A stretch of 45,459 nt of DNA from a virus. Under the pieces are notes generated by a model. That model searched no databases and was not told where the DNA came from. It saw only the letters and a program-made list of their open reading frames with translations. The translations under genes and the position numbers were made by a program. The stretch is taken from the IMG/VR virus record IMGVR_UViG_3300042429_000404, positions 1 through 45,459 of that record, one strand, 5' to 3'. Position 1 is the first letter of the stretch. Every line of letters begins with the position of its first letter. Positions 22,017-30,259 of this stretch are shown in pieces.

Positions 22017-22448
22017 ATGAGTAAGGCAAAACAGATCGGAACTAAAGCAGAAACGGCTGTTAGAAATTACTTACTTTCGGTTGGCTATACCCCACTAGAG
22101 GCTCACAGAAATGTACTGAAAGGACAAGATGATGAAGGAGATGTTTGGCTTCGTGAAAGCAACGGCCTTATTGTATTTGAGATTAAAGGCGGGAAGTCCG
22201 CCAAAGAAGCCTCATTCCAGCAAGTAGGTAAATGGTATGAAGAGGCCGAAAAAGAATGCAAAAATGCCGATGGACGTTTTGGTTTCCTTGTTACTCAGCG
22301 TCCTGGGGTTGGCTATCCCCGTGCTGGTGAGTGGTGGGCTTATGCAACTTTGGGAGATCTTATCCATTTGCGCACTAATCTTGATCTTACTGATAAGACT
22401 CTTGTAAGAATAACGCTAGCTGAGCTAGTAAAATTGATTCATGGCTAA
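22017..22448 (+). CDS. Holliday-junction-resolvase-like PD-(D/E)XK nuclease, 143 aa
   Basis: AAAGGAG precedes ATG 22017. The nuclease core is clear: E12 in KAETAVRNYL, GD (D42) in DDEGDVWLRE, and E55-x-K57 in LIVFEIKGGKS. A helix with QVGKWYEEAEKE follows. Size and layout match small actinophage endonucleases of the PDDEXK superfamily, often annotated as resolvases. Placement directly before TerL fits clearance of branched DNA before packaging. The gene overlaps TerL by 8 bases. Confidence 0.88.
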   Translation: MSKAKQIGTKAETAVRNYLLSVGYTPLEAHRNVLKGQDDEGDVWLRESNGLIVFEIKGGKSAKEASFQQVGKWYEEAEKECKNADGRFGFLVTQRPGVGYPRAGEWWAYATLGDLIHLRTNLDLTDKTLVRITLAELVKLIHG

Positions 22449-23979
22449 GGAAGACATTGATTTCTCAGAAGCTCTTAGGAGGCTTGGTGAAGGCCTCCAA
22501 GAAGCATCGCACCAACCAAATCTATACGATTACATACCTAGCGAAAAACAGCGACTCTTCCATCTCGATAGAAATCCTGATCGACTCTATATCGGAGGAA
22601 ACAGATCTGGCAAGTCACTTGGCTCTACTGTCGAAGCAATATGGTGGCTTACCCATTCACATCCGTTTCGCGACACCCCCGAGGGGCCCATACGAGGACG
22701 AGTCGTTGCGGTTGACTTCCTAAACGGTGTAGATAAAATCATCCTGCCACTCTACAAGCAGTGGCTTCCCAAGACATACTTGATCAATGGATCGTGGGAA
22801 CAGAGCTACTCCCGAGAGCGCCACGTTCTAACGCTTAACAACGGCTCGTTTGTGGAGTTTATGTCCCAAGATCAGGATCTAGACAAGTTCGCCGGATCTT
22901 CTAGGCACTTTGTTCATTTTGACGAGGAGTGCCCCAAGTCTGTGTTCCAAGAGTGTCTTGCTCGTCTAGTTGACACCGATGGAGTTTGGTGGATGTCTCA
23001 GACTCCGGTGCAGGGTATGGAATGGATCTTTGACGATATCTACATCCCTGCCAAGGAAGGTAAAAAACCCATTGGCATCGTTGAAGCTGAGATGGCAGAC
23101 AACCCAACCCTTTCCAGGGAAGCAATTGCTAAGTTCCTAGATATGCTCCCAGAGGAGGAACGTATTATTCGGAGCAAGGGTCAGTATGTTCACCTTGGCG
23201 GGGCCGTTTTCCCTGACTTTAACCCCAACACTCACTGTATCCCTAAAGGTCAATTTACCCCAGGGCCAGAACACAGGATTATCCGGACAATGGACTCGGG
23301 TTACACAAACCCTACGGTTTGGCTGTGGATGGCGGTAGACGAGCACAATAACGTGACAGTATTTAAAGAGCATTATCAGTCAAAGCTAAACGTAGCTGAG
23401 CACGCAGCTATAGTTAATAGGATTACGAAGCAGGTAGAGGCTGAGGCAGGCACTAAAGTGTGGCTAACTACTGGAGATCCGGCGATTAAGCAGACTAAGG
23501 AGCATACCGGTACGTCAATACTTCAGGAGTACCAAAAGCACGGCATCTTTATAGCAGTGGACATGATCCCAACTGACAGGCGAATTGGCCTTGAACGGAT
23601 CCGGCAATACATGAAATTTAACAAGAAAAGCAACCGCCCTCACCTAATGATCACAGACGATTGCCCTCATTTAATTGCCGAGTTACCTAAGCTTAAATGG
23701 AAAAAGTGGGCTAGTGTTAAGGTAGCAGAGCAAAATAATAAGCTAGAAGATATCCGAGACAAGGACAATCACTGCTATGATGCTCTTAAGTATGCAATGA
23801 CGTTTATGGCGGATCTAGCGCCAGACAATACTGAGTTGCCTACGGACAGAACACAATTTCATAATGCTTTTTCTGATGCATTCGGAGCAGTTGTGCCACT
23901 GGGAGACGTTGATGACAGCGACGACTGGGGATCCAGCTGGAAAGGTGCCTCAGACGTAAGGTCTCTGGAAGGACAATAA
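22441..23979 (+). CDS. terL: Terminase large subunit (TerL)
   Basis: The 512-aa protein has an ATPase with Walker A GGNRSGKS (52-59), Walker B HFVHFDEE (156-163, D161 and E162), and coupling SQTPVQG. A C-terminal RNase H-fold nuclease follows, with TMDSGYTNP, TTGDPAIK, and a final DNHCYDALKYAM acidic motif. It pumps DNA into the prohead and cuts it. The putative small subunit is not adjacent; the best candidate is on the other strand at 42820-43596. Confidence 0.97.
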   Translation: MAKEDIDFSEALRRLGEGLQEASHQPNLYDYIPSEKQRLFHLDRNPDRLYIGGNRSGKSLGSTVEAIWWLTHSHPFRDTPEGPIRGRVVAVDFLNGVDKIILPLYKQWLPKTYLINGSWEQSYSRERHVLTLNNGSFVEFMSQDQDLDKFAGSSRHFVHFDEECPKSVFQECLARLVDTDGVWWMSQTPVQGMEWIFDDIYIPAKEGKKPIGIVEAEMADNPTLSREAIAKFLDMLPEEERIIRSKGQYVHLGGAVFPDFNPNTHCIPKGQFTPGPEHRIIRTMDSGYTNPTVWLWMAVDEHNNVTVFKEHYQSKLNVAEHAAIVNRITKQVEAEAGTKVWLTTGDPAIKQTKEHTGTSILQEYQKHGIFIAVDMIPTDRRIGLERIRQYMKFNKKSNRPHLMITDDCPHLIAELPKLKWKKWASVKVAEQNNKLEDIRDKDNHCYDALKYAMTFMADLAPDNTELPTDRTQFHNAFSDAFGAVVPLGDVDDSDDWGSSWKGASDVRSLEGQ

Positions 23980-24452
23980 TGAACATATTTAACAAGAGTT
24001 ACCGCTTTTATGAAGCTGGAGCACCACACCCAGGAGTCTGCATAGCTTGCTCAAATATAAACAACCTGTGGGACATTGGCGTGATCAGCGGAACAAACAG
24101 AGGTGCGTACCTTTGTGACGTTTGCCTACAGGACCTAGCCTTATTTGCTGGTTTTGTATTAAACACTGTGCATGAAAAAGAAACTACAGAACTACTCACT
24201 AAGATTGAAATTGCGAACAATCAAATTCAAGCCGCACCAAGCCTAATAAAGGAGTTAACCCATGACATTACCTCTCTACTCGGTAACTTTGTCACTAGCC
24301 TTGCTAGTGTCTCTATTTCTAGTAAGCCTGTTCAATCTGAAAGTCCTAAAGCCGACACTGGAAGCGATGAACAAATCGCTGGAGTTACAAAAAGAGGCAG
24401 CAAGGGATCAGCAAAGACTTCTAAGCCAAGCGCTGAACTTACTGAGCTCTAA
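23979..24452 (+). CDS. Zinc-ribbon protein with disordered tail, 157 aa
   Basis: ATG overlaps the TerL stop. Residues 21-49 carry two Cys pairs (CIAC at 21-24 and CDVC at 46-49), forming a zinc ribbon. A helical segment follows, then a Ser/Lys/Thr-rich low-complexity tail (SKPVQSESPKADTGSDEQIA, KRGSKGSAKTSKPS). From residue 95 the DNA also encodes, in the +1 frame, the N-terminus of a membrane protein with its own strong ribosome binding site. The tail may therefore be shaped by overprinting. Function is unknown; similar proteins sit between TerL and portal in some actinophages. Confidence 0.8.
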   Translation: MNIFNKSYRFYEAGAPHPGVCIACSNINNLWDIGVISGTNRGAYLCDVCLQDLALFAGFVLNTVHEKETTELLTKIEIANNQIQAAPSLIKELTHDITSLLGNFVTSLASVSISSKPVQSESPKADTGSDEQIAGVTKRGSKGSAKTSKPSAELTEL

Positions 24453-24618
24453 AGACCCAATTGCTTATCAAATGGTTGCTTCGGTAACACCAGAACCAAT
24501 GGACACTTCAGTGTATAATGGACCGTATATGACTGGCGAAGAATACCAGGAATTATTGAATACCGAATCGCGTATGGACGCGCTTTGGAAAATACAGCAA
24601 GAGGACATAGAGGACTAA
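24262..24618 (+). CDS. Single-span membrane protein overlapping out of frame, 118 aa
   Basis: AAAGGAG lies 7 bases before ATG 24262. The first 191 bases overlap the preceding gene in another frame. The N-terminus has a strong transmembrane segment (about residues 4-26, LYSVTLSLALLVSLFLVSLF), then a charged helix (EAMNKSLELQKEAARDQQRL) and an acidic C-terminus. The stop codon is one base from the GTG start of the portal gene, so it is fully embedded in the operon. It could be a virion-membrane, holin-like or injection-linked protein; no family is recognised. Confidence 0.8.
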   Translation: MTLPLYSVTLSLALLVSLFLVSLFNLKVLKPTLEAMNKSLELQKEAARDQQRLLSQALNLLSSKDPIAYQMVASVTPEPMDTSVYNGPYMTGEEYQELLNTESRMDALWKIQQEDIED

Positions 24619-24619
24619 A

Positions 24620-26809
24620 GTGGCAGTTAACCCACTAGACGAGATCGCCCAAGCAGGGCCGGACCTTGCTACATTTGAAAAAATCCCAACAGTTAAAGAT
24701 GCTGAGCTTGTAGAAGACAGCGTTTTAAACAAGTTTAAAAAAAGAGAAGAAGCTAAGAAGCTGGTTGCTTGGGTTAAAGCTGAGTACGACAAGTGCAGGC
24801 TTAACCGCAGAACCGAAGAGAACGACTGGTACCTACAGTTGGCTTTTTACAACGGTCAGCAGTACCATTCTTGGGCGACAATTAACGGACGCCAGGGATT
24901 GTCAGAAGAGCCAAACCCATCAGGCCTTCCACGTATTACCGTTAACCGCATTGAGCCTGTTGTACGTACTGAGGTTGCTAAGACTACTTCCGGGCAACCA
25001 TCGGCTTCTGTAGTACCTGCATCAAACGACGATGACGATCTTTTAGCTGCTACAGCAGCTGAGCAAGTTTGGCAGTCTGTCTATGACAAAAATAATTTCC
25101 AAACTCAGATCTTGCAGAAAGCTGAGTTCTGGAGAGCGATCACTGGCAACGGCTTTATTAAAGCAATGTGGGATTCTTCAATTGAGATCAAGACACCACG
25201 GACAGACGTTGATCAGCTAACTGGTGAAAAGAAGGTCATTCAAGAAGTTAGCGCAAAGGGCGACGTTAAGTTCGAAGCCGTTTCCCCGTTCCACGTCTTT
25301 GTTCCGGACCTAGCTCAAGAAGACATTGAAGAGCAGCCGTTTATTTTTAACGTGTACACAAAGTCTGAGCTGTGGGTAAAGTCGACTTTTAAAAACGTGC
25401 TACCAAAAGACTTTACTCCAACTAAGGTTAACTCAACCGACATACAAGAAGCAGCCTTGATGGATCTTCGTGGAGTTGACAGCGCTCGTCCAGACATGGT
25501 GCTTGTAATTGAAATGTGGGCAAAGCCGAATGGTTGCCCATGGCTACCTAAGGGTGGACTAGTTACAATCGTAGACAACGAGATTGTTCAGTACTCCGAG
25601 GAAGGCATTCCTTACGCTCATGGCCAGTACCCAATTGCACACTTACACGGTATCCAAAACGGTAAGTTCTACCGTAGGTCTGTAGTTAAAAACCTGATCC
25701 CGCTACAGCGCGAATACAACAGGACTCGTTCTCAGATCATCCACGCAAAGAACCTGATGTCTAAGCCTCAGATGATGTACGCTGAAGGCTCAGTAGACCC
25801 TAAGCGCATTACAGCAAAAGCTGGTCTATGGGTTCCAGTTCGTCCAGGATTTCAGTTCCCGACTCCTATTCCAATTCAGGCTTTACCTAGCTACGTTATT
25901 CAGGAAATACAGCAGCTCCAGAGTGACTTCGAAGACATTTCCGGACAACACCAGATTAGCCGTGGAGACTCAGCCCCTGGTGTTACGGCTGCAACTGCCA
26001 TCGCCTACCTTGGCGAAAGAGACGACGCTTATCTAACCACTATATTTAATAGCATTGAAGCTGCACTAGAGAAACTAGCAAGGCAGGCCCTTAGCCTATT
26101 TGTCCAGTACGTACAGAGTGATCGTTTGATCAAGACTGTCGGTACAGATGGTTCATTTGACGCGCTAATGTTGTCTGGTGCGGACATTGCATCTGGTACG
26201 GATATTAGAATTGAATCCGGATCAGCACTACCTACATCCAAGTCTGCGCGTCAGGCACTAATCACCGAATGGATGAAGATGGGCTTCATTTCCCCTCAGG
26301 ACGGTCTACGTGTTCTAGAGATGGGTATGTTGAAGCAGTACTACAACCTAATCAAGATCGACGAAAACCAAGCTCAGCGCGAAAACTTGATGATGAAGAA
26401 GCTTACTCCAGAAGAGATTGAGCAGCACTACGCGGAGTGGCAGTCTGGCATTGATCAGAACGATCCAACTAAATTTGTTCCTGGATCTGAGCAAGAAACC
26501 GGAACACCTATTCCTATGAACGCACCTACTTTAGTTGCGGCTCATGACTACGATAACCACGCAGTACACATCGAGGTTCATAACAGGTTCCGTAAGAGTC
26601 AGTCATTTGACCTACTAGCACCTGAGATTAAGGCAGAGTTCCAGAAGCACATCCAGGCTCACGAAGTTGCATTAATGCAGCGTGAAATGCAGGCTGCGCA
26701 AATGGGAATGGCGGGTCCAGCGCAAGATATCGGAGCCCCGGAAGAAGATCCAGCAACCGCTGGCGAATCCCCAGAGCAGTCAGGGATGACTGAAGAACAA
26801 CTAGCATAG
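24620..26809 (+). CDS. Portal protein (podovirus P22-like type), 729 aa
   Basis: GTG start at 24620 with GAGGAC upstream. Size and order (TerL, portal, scaffold, capsid) identify the portal. Internal features include WYLQLAFYNGQQYHSW near 70, GLPRITVNRIEPVVRTEVAK, KNLIPLQREYNRTRSQIIHA, and the FEDISGQHQISRGDSAPGVT segment typical of large portals of short-tailed phages. The C-terminal 80 residues are Gln/Met-rich and coiled-coil-like (HEVALMQREMQAAQMGMAGP), as in barrel-forming portals. It forms the dodecameric DNA gateway. Confidence 0.93.
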   Translation: MAVNPLDEIAQAGPDLATFEKIPTVKDAELVEDSVLNKFKKREEAKKLVAWVKAEYDKCRLNRRTEENDWYLQLAFYNGQQYHSWATINGRQGLSEEPNPSGLPRITVNRIEPVVRTEVAKTTSGQPSASVVPASNDDDDLLAATAAEQVWQSVYDKNNFQTQILQKAEFWRAITGNGFIKAMWDSSIEIKTPRTDVDQLTGEKKVIQEVSAKGDVKFEAVSPFHVFVPDLAQEDIEEQPFIFNVYTKSELWVKSTFKNVLPKDFTPTKVNSTDIQEAALMDLRGVDSARPDMVLVIEMWAKPNGCPWLPKGGLVTIVDNEIVQYSEEGIPYAHGQYPIAHLHGIQNGKFYRRSVVKNLIPLQREYNRTRSQIIHAKNLMSKPQMMYAEGSVDPKRITAKAGLWVPVRPGFQFPTPIPIQALPSYVIQEIQQLQSDFEDISGQHQISRGDSAPGVTAATAIAYLGERDDAYLTTIFNSIEAALEKLARQALSLFVQYVQSDRLIKTVGTDGSFDALMLSGADIASGTDIRIESGSALPTSKSARQALITEWMKMGFISPQDGLRVLEMGMLKQYYNLIKIDENQAQRENLMMKKLTPEEIEQHYAEWQSGIDQNDPTKFVPGSEQETGTPIPMNAPTLVAAHDYDNHAVHIEVHNRFRKSQSFDLLAPEIKAEFQKHIQAHEVALMQREMQAAQMGMAGPAQDIGAPEEDPATAGESPEQSGMTEEQLA

Positions 26810-26816
26810 GAGACGT

Positions 26817-27683
26817 ATGTCAAACGAAGAAACAACTCTAGATGATCTAAGTCTAGAAACCCCAGATCTAGAAACTCCAGATCTTGAAACACCGGCTGTT
26901 GCAGAGCCAGTTAAGCCACACCCTGCACACGAAAAGCTTTTGGCTGAATTGCCTGAAGCATGGCATCAAAAAGTATTGCCACATTTACAAGAGCAGGATA
27001 AGTATTACCAACAGCAGCTAGAAAAGTTTTCCCCATACAAGGACTTTATCGACAATAACGTGGATGCTGATTACATTAATCAAAGCATTCAACTTGCACA
27101 GGCTATTTCGGATGATCCAATTTCAATTCATGAAAACCTGACCCGTGCACTAATGGCTCAAGGCCTACTAGAGAGCGATGCTGTAGAGGCTGCGTCCGAG
27201 ATTATAGAAGAAGAAAGTGATTTCTTTGAAGAGTCGGATATCTCACCTAAGCTTCAAAAAGAGCTTGCTGCACGTGATGCAAAACTAGAAGAGTTGCAAA
27301 ACAGCATCGACCGTCAGGAACTAGAGCGCGAAACTGCTCAGGAATACCAAATTCTTGAAGGTCAACTAAAGGGCCTTAAAGACGTATACGAAGTAAACGC
27401 ACAGCAAGAGCAGGCAATTATTGAGTTGATGGAGTCTTCCCTTGAAAGAGGTCAGGACATCACTGTTCTTGATGCCGCTAAGAAGCTTGTTGGTATTACT
27501 GGCGTTGGTTTTAAGCGTATAGGCAACTCAGCTGAAGCAGCTAATGGAGCTCCTATTGTTGTAGGATCAACCGGCGGTGTGCCTTTTGAGTCCGTCTCTA
27601 TTCCAAAAGACTTTAGAGACAAAAAAGCAATGCTTGCTCAAATGTTTGAGCAGCAGCTAAAAGCTGGACCTAACAGCCTGTAA
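26817..27683 (+). CDS. Capsid scaffold protein, 288 aa
   Basis: AGGAGAC precedes ATG 26817. The protein is acidic and strongly helical, with coiled coils at about 60-80 and 150-215 (LQKELAARDAKLEELQNSID). The N-terminus contains three LETPDL-type repeats, encoded by a short tandem DNA repeat (26854-26893). Position between portal and capsid genes, size and composition fit an internal scaffold that is removed at maturation. No protease motif is visible. Confidence 0.85.
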   Translation: MSNEETTLDDLSLETPDLETPDLETPAVAEPVKPHPAHEKLLAELPEAWHQKVLPHLQEQDKYYQQQLEKFSPYKDFIDNNVDADYINQSIQLAQAISDDPISIHENLTRALMAQGLLESDAVEAASEIIEEESDFFEESDISPKLQKELAARDAKLEELQNSIDRQELERETAQEYQILEGQLKGLKDVYEVNAQQEQAIIELMESSLERGQDITVLDAAKKLVGITGVGFKRIGNSAEAANGAPIVVGSTGGVPFESVSIPKDFRDKKAMLAQMFEQQLKAGPNSL

Positions 27684-27692
27684 CTAACATAA

Positions 27693-27736
27693 AAAACCGG
27701 CCCTACTAGCAATAGTGAGGGCCGGTTTTCTTTTTA
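27693..27736 (+). terminator. Terminator/attenuator between scaffold and capsid genes
   Basis: AAAACCGGCCCT (27693-27704) pairs with AGGGCCGGTTTT (27718-27729). The hairpin continues as ACTA-GCAA-TAGT with a GNRA-type tetraloop and one bulged G, and a T-rich stretch follows. It is strong enough to terminate or attenuate, so the capsid gene must depend on readthrough or on its own promoter. Confidence 0.9.
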
Positions 27737-27857
27737 TATGGCTAATTGTGGTATCCTAAAATAGTCTGTAAGTACAGCCCCCAAGGGGTCAGGGCAAAAA
27801 GACTTGAGCGTATAACGCATTTCATTTATTCATACAAACAATCTAGGAGTCATTCAC
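27734..27857 (+). promoter_or_regulatory. Capsid gene promoter and 5' leader (putative)
   Basis: TAAAAT (27757-27762) is a good -10, but only a weak -35 (TTATAT, 27734-27739) is present 17 bases upstream. The leader contains small dyads (CTGT-AAGT-ACAG at 27766-27777 and CCCC/GGGG at 27779-27788) before TAGGAG at 27845-27850. An own promoter would explain high capsid expression despite the terminator before it. Confidence 0.35.
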
Positions 27858-29090
27858 ATGGCAGGACAATCAATTCTGACGTTTGCGTCAGAAGCAATCA
27901 AACTAGTGTATGGAGACCTTCACGAGCAGCTGCGCGACAAGAACCCTGCACTGCAGCTCATCGAGGCTTCATCCGCTAACATCACCAAGAACGGTAAAGA
28001 AGTTATCTTCGATACCCACATTGGACGTAACCAGGGAATCGGTGCACGTGGCGTTCGCGAGAAGCTACCTCTAGCCGGAGCTCAGAAGTACAAGCAGGCT
28101 CACCTGTACCTAACCAACCTATACGGATCCATCGAGGTTGACGGTCAGCTATTCGAGCAGGCTTCAGAGGACTACCAGTCCTTTATCAACGTTGTTGACA
28201 ACGAAATCCGTGGTCTTAAGAAGGACCTTGCCACCGATCTAAACCGTCAGGTTTATGGAAATGGTACCGGTACGTTGGCAGTAGTAGTTGCACAACCATC
28301 AGGAACTACCATTACAGTTGACTCAACTCAGTGGCTAGAAGAAGGAATCACCTTCGATGTTGTTGACCCAACAACTGGTGTAAAGCAGCAGTCAGGCGCA
28401 GCATCAAGCCTTGAAATCACATCAATTAACGAAACCACTAAGGTAATTACCGTAACAGGTAGCCTTGGAACCTTCAGCACTAACATCAGTGCTGGTGACG
28501 TTCTAGTTCGTTCTTCCAACGGAGTAAACTCCTTCGGTAAGGAATGGACTGGTCTTGGTGCAATCGTTAAGGCATCTGGAACATTGCACGACATTGATCC
28601 AGCTACCTACCCAATCTGGAAGGCAACAGAAGAAGCTCTTGGAGTTCCAGGAACATCTACTGGTTCGCTAACTGAGCTTGCTCTTATCAACCTAGTTCAG
28701 AAGGTTGACAAGAAGGGCGGCGACGTTGACGTAATGCTAGCATCCCCAGGCGTTTTCAACGCTTACTGGGACTTGCTACAGGGCCTACGCCAGTTCACCA
28801 ACGGTGCAACTCTTGAGGGTGGTCAGCGTGCATTTACATTCGATGCAGTTGGCAAGCCAATCAAGTTCGTATCCGACTACGCAGCTCCAAAGGGAACCTT
28901 GTACGCTCTAAGCAGCAAGGAAATCGTTGTGAACCGCAAGAAGGACTGGGCATGGATGGACCGCGATGGATCAATGTGGTCACGTGTCGCAGACACCGAC
29001 GCCTACGAAGCTCGCATCTACCAGTACTCACAGCTTGGTACCTACCGCAGAAACGCACACGCGGTACTATCAAACATCACTGAGAAGTAA
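27858..29090 (+). CDS. Major capsid protein (HK97-fold), 410 aa
   Basis: The N-terminus AGQSILTFASEAIKLVYGDL with no long delta domain, a long helix (QSFINVVDNEIRGLKKDLAT), an inserted beta-rich domain (about 145-235, Thr/Val/Ser-rich) and the C-terminal KPIKFVSDYAAPKGTLYALS fit a phage HK97-fold capsid protein. Codon usage here is visibly more GC-ended than in neighbouring genes, typical of the most expressed gene. Flanking hairpins probably adjust its mRNA dosage. The inserted domain may face outward. Confidence 0.93.
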   Translation: MAGQSILTFASEAIKLVYGDLHEQLRDKNPALQLIEASSANITKNGKEVIFDTHIGRNQGIGARGVREKLPLAGAQKYKQAHLYLTNLYGSIEVDGQLFEQASEDYQSFINVVDNEIRGLKKDLATDLNRQVYGNGTGTLAVVVAQPSGTTITVDSTQWLEEGITFDVVDPTTGVKQQSGAASSLEITSINETTKVITVTGSLGTFSTNISAGDVLVRSSNGVNSFGKEWTGLGAIVKASGTLHDIDPATYPIWKATEEALGVPGTSTGSLTELALINLVQKVDKKGGDVDVMLASPGVFNAYWDLLQGLRQFTNGATLEGGQRAFTFDAVGKPIKFVSDYAAPKGTLYALSSKEIVVNRKKDWAWMDRDGSMWSRVADTDAYEARIYQYSQLGTYRRNAHAVLSNITEK

Positions 29091-29104
29091 GAAGCGAATA
29101 ACTG

Positions 29105-29148
29105 CCCGTAGGGATCAGGCCCCCGTCTCACCTGATCCCTACGGGTTT
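29105..29148 (+). terminator. Strong hairpin after capsid gene
   Basis: A perfect 15-bp stem (29105-29119 with 29131-29145, CCCGTAGGGATCAGG and its complement) has an 11-base loop and only three following T residues. It is probably a leaky terminator or a 3' stabiliser that raises capsid mRNA over the downstream genes. Confidence 0.8.
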
Positions 29149-29165
29149 CAACATAGGAGACAAAA

Positions 29166-29588
29166 ATGTCATACATAGAGTTCGATAAAATTGACGGTCT
29201 TTATTCGACAGACCACCGCCGGGTTGCTGAGGTAATCCGAGATCTTTTTCCAACCGTGAGACTTATTAAGGTTGACTCTTTACACCCTGGTTATAGCCCA
29301 GAAATGCCGTTTGCTTTAGTAGACGAGCCCCACATGCTTCCACCTTACGTAATAAGGTACATGAGGGAATCAGAAGTAGATCAGAGACTTATTGCATGGC
29401 TTGTAGAAAACAACATGCAGGATGCTAATTCAAAAGTAAACAGGTTTAGAATCTTAGAAATGGCAGAAGCCGCCATAAAGGCCAAGCGTGAGCTAGAATG
29501 GATGGAAGAGAAAAAAGATATGATGAAATCCGTCATGAGTTCACGTAAAAACGAATACCGCCACGACGGAAAAGTACTTAGGAAATAA
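29166..29588 (+). CDS. Hypothetical head-associated protein, 140 aa
   Basis: TAGGAGAC precedes ATG 29166. The protein has a folded N-terminus (DHRRVAEVIRDLFPTVRLIK, then a conserved-looking LHPGYSPEMPFALVDEPHML) and a strongly charged helical C-terminus (EAAIKAKRELEWMEEKKDMM). No known family is recognised. It lies between the capsid and the adaptor gene and overlaps the latter by one base, so a head-completion or virion role is likely. Confidence 0.8.
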   Translation: MSYIEFDKIDGLYSTDHRRVAEVIRDLFPTVRLIKVDSLHPGYSPEMPFALVDEPHMLPPYVIRYMRESEVDQRLIAWLVENNMQDANSKVNRFRILEMAEAAIKAKRELEWMEEKKDMMKSVMSSRKNEYRHDGKVLRK

Positions 29589-30259
29589 TGCCAGCAGAAA
29601 CTTTTACCAGAACTACGCTAGATGTAGCAGACCGAGTTAAGGTCTCATTTGGAGACACCTCAGGATCGCAAATCACTGACGACATGCTTATTAGGTGGAT
29701 TAACGACGGCCAGCAGGAAATAGTAAACAATAACGCTATTCTTAAGGACACCAAGTTTTCTGACGTTATTGCAGCACAGTCAGACTACACTTTTCCAACT
29801 GATAAAGTTCAGTACATTGAAGCGGTGTATATTGACGGTCGCCCAGTTAAGAATGTGACACCTCAAGAGTTTAGAGAATTTATTCTTAAGGAGGATCCTA
29901 ACCTAATTGCAAAGGCGGACGTACCTCTGCTATGGCAAGAACGTGCTGGAATTATTACTTTTTACCCAGTCCCACAGAAAACCTTTATTGGTGGCCTTAA
30001 GCTAGAGTTTGTTAAGCAGCCTACTGCAATTGCAACAATAAGCGGAGCAACTATTCTTAGCATTCCGGATCGCTATTTAAATGAGTTAGTGTCTTACGTA
30101 ATGGCACAAGCACTAGAATTAGACGAAAACTTTAATGCAGCCGAGGTAAAGAGAGGACATTTTAGGGAAGGTCTCGACCGTCAGTACCTAAGGGAAAACA
30201 CTTCTCAGATTTCGAAGTACCCTCAGGTTATGGCAGATCCGGACGATTACCTTGTCTGA
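29588..30259 (+). CDS. Head-tail adaptor protein, 223 aa
   Basis: The layout matches adaptor proteins of short-tailed phages (P22 gp4/T7 gp11 type). It has an N-terminal helical DVADRVKVSFGDTSGSQITD and MLIRWINDGQQEIV, a central beta domain (YTFPTDKVQYIEAVYIDGRP, then ITFYPVPQKT), and C-terminal PDRYLNELVSYVMAQALELD and a charged helix. It would dock under the portal. The start overlaps the previous stop, and the end overlaps the next gene by 8 bases. Confidence 0.85.
   Translation: MPAETFTRTTLDVADRVKVSFGDTSGSQITDDMLIRWINDGQQEIVNNNAILKDTKFSDVIAAQSDYTFPTDKVQYIEAVYIDGRPVKNVTPQEFREFILKEDPNLIAKADVPLLWQERAGIITFYPVPQKTFIGGLKLEFVKQPTAIATISGATILSIPDRYLNELVSYVMAQALELDENFNAAEVKRGHFREGLDRQYLRENTSQISKYPQVMADPDDYLV

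Noticed and set aside
27746-27979. 77-codon plus-strand frame across the capsid leader
   Set aside because: It overlaps the capsid start in another frame, has no ribosome binding site and an implausible composition.
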